DNA from: Curtobacterium sp. MCPF17_052
Lineage (GTDB): Bacteria; Actinomycetota; Actinomycetes; Actinomycetales; Microbacteriaceae
DNA length: 64,000 nt
Direction of reading: 5' to 3'
Assembly: GCF_003234085.1 (NCBI RefSeq)
Contig: NZ_QKSD01000003.1
Span: 186,001 to 250,000, forward strand
Made by a program: the position numbers and the translations under genes
The notes under the pieces: generated by a model
What the model was told of the DNA's origin: nothing
The model's database searches: none
What the model saw: the letters and a program-made list of their open reading frames with translations, nothing else
Shown: positions 25,560 to 33,827 of the stretch, one piece after another
How positions within the stretch are numbered: position 1 is the stretch's first letter
Layout of the letters: every line of letters starts with the position of its first letter

Positions 25560-26526
25560 TGTGTCCCTCTCTCTGCAGACGGGCCGAGATGCGGGCGGCA
25601 GCGCCGTCCCACAACGACCGAGCGCGGCGCTGGAGACCGACGACGTGGGCGTTCACGAAGAGCAGATCAAACGCGGCCATCACGAGGGCGAACGACGTCA
25701 GCCCCATGAGCAGGGCAATCGCCAGGTGGAAAGTGAGCATCGCCGTCACTGCGACGGGCCTCCCTGCACGGAAGAAGACGAGGACGGGGAAGAACACCGA
25801 AGTGAGGACAGTGACGTACGCACCGATGACCATCAGCCAATCGGACTGCACGAGCAACGGGGTGATCCCCGGGAGGAAGAACTCCGGCACGTTGAGGATG
25901 TAGTACAGGGCCGTGCCGTCTTGCCAGAGCTCACCCTGCACCTTGTACAACCCAGCCATGAGGTAGACGACCGTCACCTGGGTCACCAGGAGCAGGAGTC
26001 CCGTGTTGTTGAGGACCGACGCGAACGGGCCTGCCTCACGATTTCGACGTCCTTTGACGATGGTGAACGCCGAGTAGCACCTGGTCAGCAAGAGGAAGAG
26101 CACTGCTGACGCGGCCAAGGCATCGCCACCGTCCATGAACGCCGGGTTCGCCATGTAGAGCGACCAGAGGAGCACGTAGTGCGCAGCGAGGACCGGACGG
26201 CCACCCACGCCGAGCGTGACAAGCAGCGCGACCACCAGGCCGATGTGAAAGACGACCTCGAAGAACACCGCCGACTCCGACGCTGCGTAGAGGCTCCAGG
26301 TCCCGATACCGGCCGTGTAATCGCGGATGCCTTCGAGTCCGTAGACACCGTCCGGACCGAAGAACGTTGATCGCCCCGCGTACTGCCTGATGTACAGCGC
26401 CGCCGACACCACACCGATGACCGCCCTGAGCAGGCTCAGGGCGGTGGTCGCACGAGGCGCGTCCACCATCCAGTCGGCAACGGCACGGATTCGGGAACCA
26501 AGCGTGCGGGTCACAAGGGGATCCAT
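25543..26526 (-). CDS. HTTM-domain membrane protein, SdpB-like
   Basis: A 327-residue membrane protein with about eight hydrophobic helices, matching the HTTM (horizontally transferred transmembrane) fold shared by SdpB and vitamin K-dependent gamma-carboxylase. Diagnostic stretches are RSTFFGPDGVYG, the ANPAFMDGGDALAASAVLFL region, and VYLMAGLYKVQGELWQDGTALYY. In Bacillus, SdpB with SdpA matures the SdpC toxin. The start overlaps the upstream DUF5819 gene by 16 bases, and the stop overlaps the hydrolase gene. ATG at 26526 is preferred over an upstream one because of the operon overlap. Confidence 0.75.
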   Translation of the reverse strand: MDPLVTRTLGSRIRAVADWMVDAPRATTALSLLRAVIGVVSAALYIRQYAGRSTFFGPDGVYGLEGIRDYTAGIGTWSLYAASESAVFFEVVFHIGLVVALLVTLGVGGRPVLAAHYVLLWSLYMANPAFMDGGDALAASAVLFLLLTRCYSAFTIVKGRRNREAGPFASVLNNTGLLLLVTQVTVVYLMAGLYKVQGELWQDGTALYYILNVPEFFLPGITPLLVQSDWLMVIGAYVTVLTSVFFPVLVFFRAGRPVAVTAMLTFHLAIALLMGLTSFALVMAAFDLLFVNAHVVGLQRRARSLWDGAAARISARLQREGHSAESA

Positions 26527-27110
26527 TCCGAGTCCGTGATGCGAGGCTCTGCGCGGGCTGCATCGTCGCTGCGCTTCGACCACGGCGGGAGCGATTGGAC
26601 GACGTACCGAAGTTGCACGGCAGAGGGCTGGTCATCAGCGTTCATCGCAGATGGGCACAGCACCCGCAGTGCCGCGTAGCGAGCCAGGACGCGCTCTGCT
26701 CGTCGCTCGGTCCCGACGTCGGAGGGCACGAGGTCTTCCTTGCCCCTGGTCTCGAGTCGTTTGCTGATGTCGTCCTGTGCAAAGCGCTCGACGAGAGCAT
26801 TGCTGACGATCCGGCTCTCACGATCCGGGAAGAACCTCGACGATTGGGTCCGCGCGATGGCGGACGAAGAGATGTCGGTCCAATCCGTCGCCTCGCCTTG
26901 GCACCGCACGCGAGCAACCACACCGCGCTCATCGCTGATGGGATCCGGCGCGAAGAGCTGCCAGTTCTGGGAGAGGTGTGGATTCAGCAGGGACGTCACC
27001 GGGGCAACGTCGAACTTGATCGGCGTGACCGGACCAGCCAGCACCAGGGCGCAAGCACCGAACGTTCCCGCGACTGCCACTCCAGTGGCTGCAAGCAAGG
27101 ACTTCTGCAT
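26511..27110 (-). CDS. DUF5819-like membrane-anchored protein, SdpA-like position
   Basis: A 199-residue protein with one N-terminal membrane helix (about 4-26) and a globular extracytoplasmic domain. The motif LSQNWQLFAPDP (46-57) is typical of DUF5819 and resembles the Q-x-W-x-F-x-x-x-P block of SdpA. Together with the HTTM protein encoded by the overlapping next gene it should form a maturation pair for the exported peptide. ATG at 27110 with GGAGAACC directly before it. A GC-rich hairpin separates this gene from the peptide gene upstream. Confidence 0.68.
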   Translation of the reverse strand: MQKSLLAATGVAVAGTFGACALVLAGPVTPIKFDVAPVTSLLNPHLSQNWQLFAPDPISDERGVVARVRCQGEATDWTDISSSAIARTQSSRFFPDRESRIVSNALVERFAQDDISKRLETRGKEDLVPSDVGTERRAERVLARYAALRVLCPSAMNADDQPSAVQLRYVVQSLPPWSKRSDDAARAEPRITDSEWIPL

Positions 27111-27125
27111 GGTTCTCCAGGAGGA

Positions 27126-27153
27126 AGGGGCCCGCCCACTGGGACGGGCCCCT
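27126..27153. terminator. hairpin between the peptide gene and its processing genes
   Basis: Perfect arms AGGGGCCCG and CGGGCCCCT with a further CCC/GGG pairing inside. It lies between the stop of the small exported peptide (27162) and the start of the DUF5819 gene (27110). Such an internal hairpin would make the peptide mRNA more abundant than the enzyme mRNA. Confidence 0.55.
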
Positions 27154-27161
27154 CGTACTCG

Positions 27162-27494
27162 TCAGCGATCGAAGTAGGCGGACTCGAGCTGTGCCGACGG
27201 CTGCCTTGCCTCCGCGGCGAAACCGAGGATGCTCGCGAGACGAGCGACGTTCCCCGCCGCCCGCGGCGCATTGGCCGCCTTGAACCCTGCTGCCAAAGCC
27301 TTCGCGACACCCACCACTCCGCGCTGCTCTGGCTCAGAGGCCATCGACGAGGCACCGTGGTTCGCGACGACCTCTGCCATCGCGCTGGACTGCTCGTAGG
27401 ACCCCTGAGCAGCCTGAGCCGGCGCAGCCAGCAGGAACGTGCCTCCGACCGCGACTACAGCAGCGGAAGCGATGAGCTTCGTTCTGAACTTCAT
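27162..27494 (-). CDS. small exported cationic peptide, candidate Sdp-like toxin precursor
   Basis: A 110-residue protein with a clear Sec signal peptide (charged start MKFRTK, hydrophobic core, cleavage after AQA near residue 28). After a hydrophilic stretch comes a glycine/alanine-rich, cationic amphipathic segment (RGVVGVAKALAAGFKAANAP, 58-77, continuing to about 97). It has no cysteine, unlike SdpC. It is the first gene of the operon that continues with DUF5819, HTTM, hydrolase and SdpI-like genes. I recognise no homologue by name; a toxin precursor role is inferred from size, export signal and neighbours. Confidence 0.65.
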   Translation of the reverse strand: MKFRTKLIASAAVVAVGGTFLLAAPAQAAQGSYEQSSAMAEVVANHGASSMASEPEQRGVVGVAKALAAGFKAANAPRAAGNVARLASILGFAAEARQPSAQLESAYFDR

Positions 27495-27575
27495 CTTCGA
27501 ACTCCAATCTGTTGTTTGGAGTACCTGTGTATCAGTTGCAGACCGACGGGTCTACCTGTCAGACGCGATGCAATT

Positions 27576-28011
27576 GGAGCTCGAAGCCGCGGGCGTCGAC
27601 ATCATCCAGTTCGACGAGCCCGCGTTCACCGTCTTCCACGACGAGGTGCAGGACTGGGGCGTGGCCGCACTCGAACGCGCAGCGGAGGGCCTCCGCGCGC
27701 AGACCGCCGTGCACATCTGTTACGGCTACGGGATCGAGGCCAACAACAACTGGAAGGCGACGCTCGGGCCGGAGTGGCGGCAGTACGAGCAGTCGTTCCC
27801 GCTCCTGCAGCAGTCATCCATCGACATCATCTCGCTCGAGAGCATCCACTCAAAGGTGCCGCTCGAGCTCGTCGAGCTCATCCCGAGCTCCAACTGCGGG
27901 ATGGCTCCCCTGGCGTGGGGTGCTGCGCTGGACAAGCTCGGCGCGCTGGCGGCGGGTGCGGCCATCGTGCGAAGCGAACTCACCGGCACTGCCGCGCCGG
28001 CAGCGAGCTAG
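27576..28011 (+). pseudogene. mesD 3' fragment with internal deletion
   Basis: This stretch matches the mesD gene from codon 167 to the end with few differences, lacks the first 166 codons, and has lost 40 codons in frame (between LVEL and IPSS). The deletion ends are short repeats of GAGCT-ATCC type. It keeps H211 and C213 equivalents and the SSNCGMAP cysteine, but cannot form a full barrel. It lies directly upstream of the toxin peptide gene in the opposite direction. The mesD terminator and the sequence behind it were copied as well. Confidence 0.85.
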
Positions 28012-28042
28012 CGGCTCGGCTCCGCAGGGCGGCTCAGCTCCA

Positions 28043-28080
28043 CAGGACGGCTTGCCTCAGCAACGAGGCGAGCCGTCCTG
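28043..28080. terminator. copied mesD terminator hairpin
   Basis: CAGGACGGCTTGCCTC pairs with GAGGCGAGCCGTCCTG. It corresponds to the hairpin behind intact mesD at 24171-24206, showing that the duplication extends past the gene. Confidence 0.6.
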
Positions 28081-28205
28081 CACGTCGCGTCCGCGAGGCG
28101 CCTGGCTCGCGGTCCGGCCTGGAGGCGCGGCTCGGCTCCGGCCAGCAGCTCAGGTTGGCCGAGCGCTCCGTTCTTCGGGCCTGACCGTCGGTCAGCTCCG
28201 CTTCG

Positions 28206-28703
28206 TCACTCCTGGCTGTCGAGAACCATCTTGTCGAAGTCACCCGCAATGCACTGCGAGCTGCCGTCGATCGTGTACCCCCGGGGATCGGCGCGGAAGT
28301 CCGAAGAACTCACCGGACCGCCCCTGCCCCGCACTCCGAGGATGGGGTCCTCCCCGCCGGTCTGGTAGCGCTCCGTCGTGACCCCGAGGTCCTTCCAGTG
28401 ACGCTCCACCGCAACGACATCCGCCTTCGGGTCAGCGCTCGCAGAACGGACCATCGCGTAAACGTACTGGACGCCGCCTTGCCCCATGCCGAGACCGCAC
28501 TTCCCGAGTCGCGGGCCGTCACTGGGCTCCCACCCGCTACCGACCACGCTGGTCGATCCGTCGACGAACTTGACGATGGACTGTCTCGCTTCTTTCGCGT
28601 TCATGCCAGATCCTTCGCTGCAACCAGTGAGAAGGGCGACGGTGAGCAGGGCTGCTCCTGTTGCCCAGAGGACGGTGACGGCTTTCCGCCGAGGTGGTTT
28701 CAT
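28206..28703 (-). CDS. lipoprotein, candidate immunity protein for the DUF1023 toxin
   Basis: A 165-residue lipoprotein: positively charged start, hydrophobic segment, lipobox LLTGC (about 24-28), then a globular domain with one more pair of cysteines. It follows the DUF1023 hydrolase gene by 46 bases on the same strand. Many toxins of polymorphic type are followed by a membrane or lipoprotein immunity gene, and the RHS gene in this window also has a lipoprotein directly behind it. A broken second copy (34080-34411) and a small third remnant (30722-30818) are present. Function as immunity is inferred. Confidence 0.68.
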   Translation of the reverse strand: MKPPRRKAVTVLWATGAALLTVALLTGCSEGSGMNAKEARQSIVKFVDGSTSVVGSGWEPSDGPRLGKCGLGMGQGGVQYVYAMVRSASADPKADVVAVERHWKDLGVTTERYQTGGEDPILGVRGRGGPVSSSDFRADPRGYTIDGSSQCIAGDFDKMVLDSQE

Positions 28704-28749
28704 CTGGCAGTTCCTTCCAGATCGGCTCGCTTCAGCGAGATCGGCGTGA

Positions 28750-30636
28750 TCACTTCGTCAACAGTTCTGGCTGGCCGGTCGTGGCGTACCCGACGTTCTG
28801 CAGCGACTGCGTGTTCTCGTCGAGGTACCCGCCGCCGTACCAGGTGTGCACCCCGTGATCACGGACAGGTTTGAGGCCCGGCGCCCCGTCAGCGCCGAAG
28901 CTCGTCGCGCCGAACTCCGGAGCAGTCGGATCTTGATGATGGTCAGAGCTGAAGTCACGCCCGACCGCCGCCCATTCGTCGCCACTCCAGTGCTCGATGA
29001 TCGGCTTCACCACTTCTGCCTGCCCCGCGTAGACCGCATCCGCATGAATCTCGTCTGCCCCGTGGATGCTGTCCGGGATGCCTGCCGACGCGATCGCGGT
29101 GAACGAATCGACGTGCACACCCTCGGTCGTGAGGGCATAGGACGCAGTCGTCGTGCCGTAGGAGTGCCCGAGGACGTTGACCGTGGGAATCGTACCGGCC
29201 CTCGTCGCATCGAGGCCCGTGATCGACGCAGCCAGCTTCTCTCCACCGGCTTTCGCGAAGTCGCTGCCGAACACGGCGGCACTCGCCGGCGGGACCGGCG
29301 GCGCCTCGTACCCCATCCACGCGACGACGGCGTTCGTGGTGCCGCGACCCGCGGGGACCGCCTTGGCTTGCTCGCTGTAGACGTTCTGAGCGGCATCCGT
29401 CCAATCGGTCATGCTGCCCGTGCTCGATCCCATCCCCGGCACCGCCCAGGTGACGTTGGCGGCTTCGTCGAGATCGCCGATGGAGACCGCTGCCAGGGGC
29501 GGATGGTCCGCGCTGAGCACCGTGAGCGTGCGCGGTGCACTCGGACCGCCGGAGCTGAGAGAAGACTTGATCGATTCGAGTGCGGAGAGGTCTTCGGCGT
29601 TCTTGCGCGCTTCAGCGCTGTAGACGCGGTCCGGACGATCGAGGTCGTCGAGGAACTGTTTCGCGGACGCGATCCGGCGATCGAGCACGGCGACGTTCGC
29701 AGCGCTGCGTGCCCAGTACGGTGCCCCTTCGAGATTCCCCAACACGGTCAGCACCGAGGTCGGAAGCAGAGCGAGGTCCGTAGCGTCTTCCCTCGTGAGA
29801 CCGAGGTCCGTCCACACCGCGGCGACCTCGGTCGGGGTCAGTCCCGTCGTGAAGAGCCGCTGAACGTCTCGGACGAGCTCGTCGTCGGTCACCCTGTCGA
29901 TCGCGGCATTCGTCAGTGATCCGACGCCCCCCGCCTGCTCGAACGCGTCGGCGATGCGGTCGATCCACGCAGCATCGGCTCGGTTCTCCTCGAGGAACCG
30001 TTCGAACCCCGTCACGAAGGTGCACCCGTCGATCGTCACCCAGGAGCACGACGCGGTGAAGGTCTTCCACGAGCTGGCGAGCGTCGAGGCCTTCGCTGCT
30101 ACAGCAGCATCGTTCGCCCGGCTGACCGTGCTGAAGTCGCGTAGCCGTGCCGGGTCTGCCGAGCTCCGCCCCTGACCCGTGCCGCCCCCGGACCGCCTGC
30201 GTTCCCGGGGTGCGAACGCCGCATGGATCAACGGCGGTCGCACCGCAACCTCCGACGGTTTCGGTGCCAGGATCACGACCGGGGGCAGGGTGCTCGTGGC
30301 GATCAGCGACGTCGCCGCAGCGTGCTGGCGTCTGCGATCGGCTTCGTTCCACGCGTCGAGGGCGTCCAGCCGGTCTTCCTCGGCTTCCGCAGCGGTCTTT
30401 GCGTCGCGCACCTGACCGACGAGGTCGTCGAGGACGGACGCCAACTTGCCCCGGTCGGTCGACTCAGTCGAGGCAGACTCGGTGAATCGGTCCGCGTAGG
30501 CTCCGGAAAAGTCAGCCGCTGCTTCCTCGACGGCGGACCGACGAGCCCCCGACTGAGCGCGAAGCTCGTCCTTCGCCGACGTGGCCGCTCTGATGACGGC
30601 GTCTGCCGCCGCCTCGTCGAACTCGATCTTTCCCAT
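28750..30636 (-). CDS. DUF1023 alpha/beta hydrolase with WXG-like N-terminus, toxin candidate
   Basis: A 628-residue protein in two parts. Residues 1-110 are helical and charged like the WXG100/ESX-type N-termini of type VII-linked proteins; a linker with a cysteine pair follows (CSWVTIDGC, about 200). The C-terminal 270 residues form a DUF1023 alpha/beta hydrolase with the nucleophile elbow GHSYG (490-494) and a late histidine in DHGVHTWYGGGYL. The middle stretch AWIDRIADAFEQAGG resembles VDWANTVAAAFEAAG of the RHS protein at 38272. A lipoprotein gene follows. Secretion and toxicity are inferred. Confidence 0.75.
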   Translation of the reverse strand: MGKIEFDEAAADAVIRAATSAKDELRAQSGARRSAVEEAAADFSGAYADRFTESASTESTDRGKLASVLDDLVGQVRDAKTAAEAEEDRLDALDAWNEADRRRQHAAATSLIATSTLPPVVILAPKPSEVAVRPPLIHAAFAPRERRRSGGGTGQGRSSADPARLRDFSTVSRANDAAVAAKASTLASSWKTFTASCSWVTIDGCTFVTGFERFLEENRADAAWIDRIADAFEQAGGVGSLTNAAIDRVTDDELVRDVQRLFTTGLTPTEVAAVWTDLGLTREDATDLALLPTSVLTVLGNLEGAPYWARSAANVAVLDRRIASAKQFLDDLDRPDRVYSAEARKNAEDLSALESIKSSLSSGGPSAPRTLTVLSADHPPLAAVSIGDLDEAANVTWAVPGMGSSTGSMTDWTDAAQNVYSEQAKAVPAGRGTTNAVVAWMGYEAPPVPPASAAVFGSDFAKAGGEKLAASITGLDATRAGTIPTVNVLGHSYGTTTASYALTTEGVHVDSFTAIASAGIPDSIHGADEIHADAVYAGQAEVVKPIIEHWSGDEWAAVGRDFSSDHHQDPTAPEFGATSFGADGAPGLKPVRDHGVHTWYGGGYLDENTQSLQNVGYATTGQPELLTK

Positions 30637-30721
30637 GACGTCCCCCTCCGGCGCACCCCGGTCCGGGTTCCGACCCTAGCGTGAAGCTCCCCCTGAAGTC
30701 ACGTATTCCACATGCCAGTTT

Positions 30722-30818
30722 TCGATCGGGCGGCTGTCCGAGCTGCAGGTCATCACTGGCCTCCCACTCGTCGCCGACCGTGCTGGACGATCCGTCGACG
30801 AACGTGACGATGCACTGT
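30722..30818 (-). pseudogene. remnant of the lipoprotein gene family
   Basis: On the minus strand this stretch reads IVTFVDGSSSTVGDEWEASD, corresponding to SIVKFVDGSTSVVGSGWEPSD of the lipoprotein at 28206 and to the broken copy at 34080. A stop codon (TGA) precedes it in frame, and the C-terminal half is missing. It lies just upstream of the DUF1023 gene on the same strand. Confidence 0.6.
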
Positions 30819-30943
30819 CATGCGGGAGCTCCACCCAGACCGCTGCGCTGTAGCAACATCTCCACGATCATCTCGTGAGGCGCTCGAGCCGGCCGCGCGG
30901 GCGCTGACACAAACGGGTCAGGCCTGGGGCGTTGACTACACGC

Positions 30944-31369
30944 ATGATCACCAAGAGCATGATCTACGAGGTCAAAAACGCGCCAGTTCGAGATCGCGAC
31001 GGCGCATCGGTCGGCAAGGTCGCGCAGGTCTTCCCCTCCGACGAGGACGGCAGCGCTGCGTTCGTCAGCGTCGCGACAGGACTCTTCGGAGGCCACTCCG
31101 CGCTCGTCCCGGTCGAAGACGCCACCTTCGACGGAACGGATCTGCACGTCGGGTACGCGAAGAGCGCGATCAAGGGTGCACCCTCCCCCGGAGCCGGAAA
31201 CACCGTGTCCGCCACTGAGGCGAACGCCGTCCGCAAGCACTTCGGGCTGTCCCCCATTGGCAGAGCGACCGGCGACATGGGTGATCCGCACGAGAACCTC
31301 GATCAGGCCGGTACAGGTCCTGCGGGAGCAGACGACAATGAGGGTGCAGGTACGACGCCTCCGGCATGA
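30944..31369 (+). CDS. PRC-barrel-like protein, copy 1
   Basis: A 141-residue soluble protein. The first 75 residues look like a PRC-barrel beta domain (VRDRDGASVGKVAQVFPS, then SALVPVEDATFDGTDLHVGY). The C-terminal tail is Gly/Ala/Pro-rich and disordered. PRC-barrel domains occur in RNA-processing and photosynthesis proteins; many stand-alone actinobacterial ones are stress-linked. ATG at 30944 chosen; an in-frame TTG lies twelve bases upstream. It is about 80 percent identical to the gene at 34529, and even the upstream sequences match, so the pair arose by segment duplication. Confidence 0.72.
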   Translation: MITKSMIYEVKNAPVRDRDGASVGKVAQVFPSDEDGSAAFVSVATGLFGGHSALVPVEDATFDGTDLHVGYAKSAIKGAPSPGAGNTVSATEANAVRKHFGLSPIGRATGDMGDPHENLDQAGTGPAGADDNEGAGTTPPA

Positions 31370-31428
31370 GCAGCGCCAGTGACCCGAGGAAGCGCGGGAG
31401 CGCGGGGGCCGCCAGCGCGGCGCGAACT

Positions 31429-31453
31429 GACATCTTCCGAGGCGAGCTGTCGG
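31429..31453 (+). pseudogene. short mesD 3'-end remnant
   Basis: GACATCTTCCGAGGCGAGCT corresponds to the last codons of mesD (GADIVRAEL). The sequence behind it continues parallel to that behind the remnant at 33041, including the palindrome and the next gene end, so the two belong to one duplicated block. Confidence 0.5.
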
Positions 31454-31485
31454 GGCGGAGCTGACGGTACTGCTCCATCTCCTCG

Positions 31486-31525
31486 GACTGGAGGCACGGT
31501 GCCAGCTGGCACCGCGCCTCCAGTC
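31486..31525. repeat. 40-bp GGAGGC-arm palindrome
   Basis: Arms GACTGGAGGCACGGTGCCAG and CTGGCACCGCGCCTCCAGTC, 19 of 20 paired and no loop to speak of. It lies between convergent genes, so it may act as terminator for the PRC-like gene. Confidence 0.65.
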
Positions 31526-31564
31526 AGGCACAGGGTCGCGGACACGCGGACGGCGGGGTGCCCC

Positions 31565-31640
31565 TCACATGTCGGCGATGAGCCGGAGCGTGTAGCCGTC
31601 GGGGACCGTCTGGTGTTCGACGTAGTGCATGGACACCGGC
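31565..31640 (-). pseudogene. 3'-end fragment of the gene at 33182
   Basis: The 76 bases match the last codons of the hypothetical gene at 33182-33637 (minus strand, ending TLRLIADM) almost exactly, then change abruptly into a mesD 3' fragment at 31641. The junction shows that two unrelated gene ends were joined. Confidence 0.7.
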
Positions 31641-31704
31641 GTAGCGCTCGACAAGCTCGGCGCGCTGGCGGCGGGAGCGGACATCGTCCGGAACGAGCTT
31701 GTCG
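31641..31704 (+). pseudogene. mesD 3'-end remnant
   Basis: Reads ALDKLGALAAGADIVRNEL, the C-terminus of MesD (residues about 322-340). It begins exactly where the fragment of the gene at 33182 ends. The sequence then runs on to a new stop before the MFS pseudogene. Confidence 0.7.
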
Positions 31705-31788
31705 CCCCCGACGGCAAGTTGGATCACTGGCCGCTGGGAGCCCCGGCCGCACCCTGAGACGAAGCAACCTCACCCCTAGACTCGCCAG

Positions 31789-33004
31789 ATGCTCGAAAGC
31801 CGTCGCCTTCCACTGTGGGCGGGTCGCACGGCCGCGCTGCTGGGCATCGTGCTCGTGGCGTTCACCCTTCGCCAAGCGGTCGCTGCGGTCTCGCCGATCA
31901 TCGGCGACATTCGGACCGACTTCCCCGTCTCGAACCTCGACGTCAGCCTGCTCGGCACCCTGCCGCCGCTGCTGTTCGCGATCTCGGGGTTCACGGCACC
32001 GCGCGTCGCACGGCGCATCGGGCTCGACGGCGGGATCGTCCTCGCGCTGGTCCTCATCACCGTCGGCCATCTCGTCCGTGCGGTCGCACCCGGCGTCGCG
32101 ATGTTGCTCGTCGGCAGCATCGTGGCGTTCGCCCGGACCGGTGTCGGGAACGTGTTGCTGCCGTCCGTCGTGCGTCGTTACTTCCCCGACCGGGTGGCCC
32201 TGCTGACCGCGGTGTACGCGTGCATCGTAGGGGTCAGCACCGCGGTCCCGGCTGCCCTGGCTGCACCGATCGCGCAGTACTCCGGGTGGCGGACCTCGCT
32301 CGCCGTCTGCGCAGTGACCTCAACGGCAGCACTCGTCCCCTGGCACGTCGTCCTCACACAGCAGCGCCGACTGCCTCACGGACGCCGGTCTCGTCAGTCC
32401 CGCACCCACCGAGGTCGTCACTCGCCTGTGGCGATCACGCGCCGCACTGTCGATCACCGCGCTCTTCTCCTCGAGCGCGATCTGCACCTACGCGGCCTTC
32501 GCCTGGCTACCCGAGATCCTGCAGGACGTCGCCAGATCGACCCCGACCGAGGCGGGCGTGCTCCCCGCCATCACTGGCCTCATCAGTGTTCCCGGCGCGC
32601 TGATCGCTCCCTTGCTCGTGCCTCGACTCCGCAACGTCGGCTGGCTGATAGCTGGCGTCCTGAGCTTCGCACTCGGGTACCTCGCCCTGCTGCTCGCGCC
32701 GGCGCCGCTCACCCTGCTGTGGGTGCTCCTGATCGGCTGCGGCTCGATCCTGTTCCCCGTCTGCCTCGTACTGATCCACGTCCGCACCCGGACACACAGC
32801 GGAACCGTCGCGTTGAGCGGATTCGCCCAGGGCACCGCATACGCTCTCGGCGCGCTCGGCCCGCTGCTCGTCGGGCTGCTCCACGACGCCAGTGGCGGCT
32901 GGACACTGCCGCTACTGTTCCTCCTCGCCGTCACGCTCGCGGCAGCGATCCCGGCGATCACACTCGGCCGTCCGACGTTCGTCGAGGACGAGCTCAGCCG
33001 GTAG
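31789..33004 (+). pseudogene. CynX/NimT-like MFS transporter with frameshift
   Basis: The first 190 codons encode the start of a 12-helix transporter of the CynX/NimT type (LRQAVAAVSPIIGDIRTDFPVS, then RRIGLDGGIVLALVLITVGH). Around base 32350-32390 the frame changes by one, and the rest of the transporter, from RLWRSRAALSITALFSS to FVEDELSR, continues in the next frame to the stop at 33004. The two halves add up to a normal 400-residue protein. A single-base change in the genome or a sequencing error are both possible. Confidence 0.78.
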
Positions 33005-33040
33005 CGGATGCGACCGACGCGGTCCATGCGATCAGCTTGA

Positions 33041-33068
33041 GCGGACATAGTCCGAAACGAGCTGTCGG
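33041..33068 (+). pseudogene. short mesD 3'-end remnant
   Basis: GCGGACATAGTCCGAAACGA resembles the mesD end at 31674-31704. It is followed, as at 31429, by a GGAGGC-type palindrome and the gene read on the minus strand from 33637. Confidence 0.5.
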
Positions 33069-33105
33069 CAGGCAGCTGAGTGCGCTGCTCCGTCTGGTCG
33101 GCCTA

Positions 33106-33135
33106 GAGGCTCGGTGCCGACTGGTACCGAGCCTC
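33106..33135. repeat. GGAGGC-type palindrome, diverged
   Basis: GAGGCTCGGTGCC pairs with GGTACCGAGCCTC (one mismatch). It lies between the convergent MFS pseudogene and the gene at 33182, and matches the position of the palindrome at 31486 in the duplicated block. Confidence 0.55.
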
Positions 33136-33181
33136 CCGTCCGGATCAGGGTCACAGACACGCGGCGGCTGCGCCCCACCCC

Positions 33182-33637
33182 TCACATGTCGGCGATGAGA
33201 CGGAGCGTGTAGCCGTCGGGGACCGTCTGGTGTTCGACGTAGTGCACGAACACCGGCGCTGCCTGGTCGGCCGTGAAGAGCTCTGACGGGTGCCGCGGCT
33301 CGTGAGCAGCCTGCACGTCGATGGTCTCGGTGAGCGGTTCGGCGAGGTCGTGGTCACGGCCGATCACGTAGAACCGGTACTCGCCGTCGTCCTCACGACG
33401 GCGGAGCTCGACGCTCATCTTCTCCGCGGTGCCCCCGGCCTGGAGGTAGGAGTTGCCGTACTCGTCAATGACCGACTGCGGACCGGCGCGCCAGGTCTGA
33501 TCGTCGATCGGTGCGGAGAAGACGAGCCACGCGAAGTGGTCGCCGTTGTCGAGCAGGCCAAGGCTGCGGCGGATCTGGTCAGGGATCGGGCGGAACGTGT
33601 CGTTCAGGACGCTGCTGACAGAACCGTTGGTCTTCAT
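33182..33637 (-). CDS. hypothetical protein, source of the 31565 fragment
   Basis: A 151-residue soluble protein I cannot assign. It reads like a compact alpha/beta protein with many charged residues; there is no signal peptide or membrane segment. ATG at 33637 is taken as start; a TTG-type start nine bases upstream in frame is possible. The end of this gene has been copied to 31565-31640. Its neighbours on both sides are remnants of mesD, so it belongs to the repeatedly duplicated segment. Confidence 0.6.
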   Translation of the reverse strand: MKTNGSVSSVLNDTFRPIPDQIRRSLGLLDNGDHFAWLVFSAPIDDQTWRAGPQSVIDEYGNSYLQAGGTAEKMSVELRRREDDGEYRFYVIGRDHDLAEPLTETIDVQAAHEPRHPSELFTADQAAPVFVHYVEHQTVPDGYTLRLIADM

Positions 33638-33712
33638 GATGATCAAGGCGGGCTACTCCACGTGCTCGTAGGCGACAGAGGTGATCTTGATGCGCTCCCC
33701 ACGCAGCGTGGC

Positions 33713-33827
33713 TTACGCAGGCTTGTCATAGGAAACGCCGTTGTCAAACGCGACTTCGACGCCACGCTGCTCCTCGTACTGCTTGAGGCCCTGTGCCTCC
33801 TTCTGCGCGGAGTCGGCACGCGCCTGG
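33713..33827 (-). pseudogene. C-terminal remnant of an unknown gene
   Basis: On the minus strand this reads a protein-like end, SAQKEAQGLKQYEEQRGVEV then AFDNGVSYDKPA and a stop. Upstream of it (from 33828) the frame runs antisense through a mesD fragment, so the gene has lost its front at that junction. The family is not recognised. Confidence 0.45.

Noticed and set aside
27439..28011. Reading the mesD fragment as an intact small gene
   Set aside because: It lacks the first 166 codons of mesD and 40 internal codons, and the bases before it belong to the promoter side of the peptide gene. A pseudogene is the better call.
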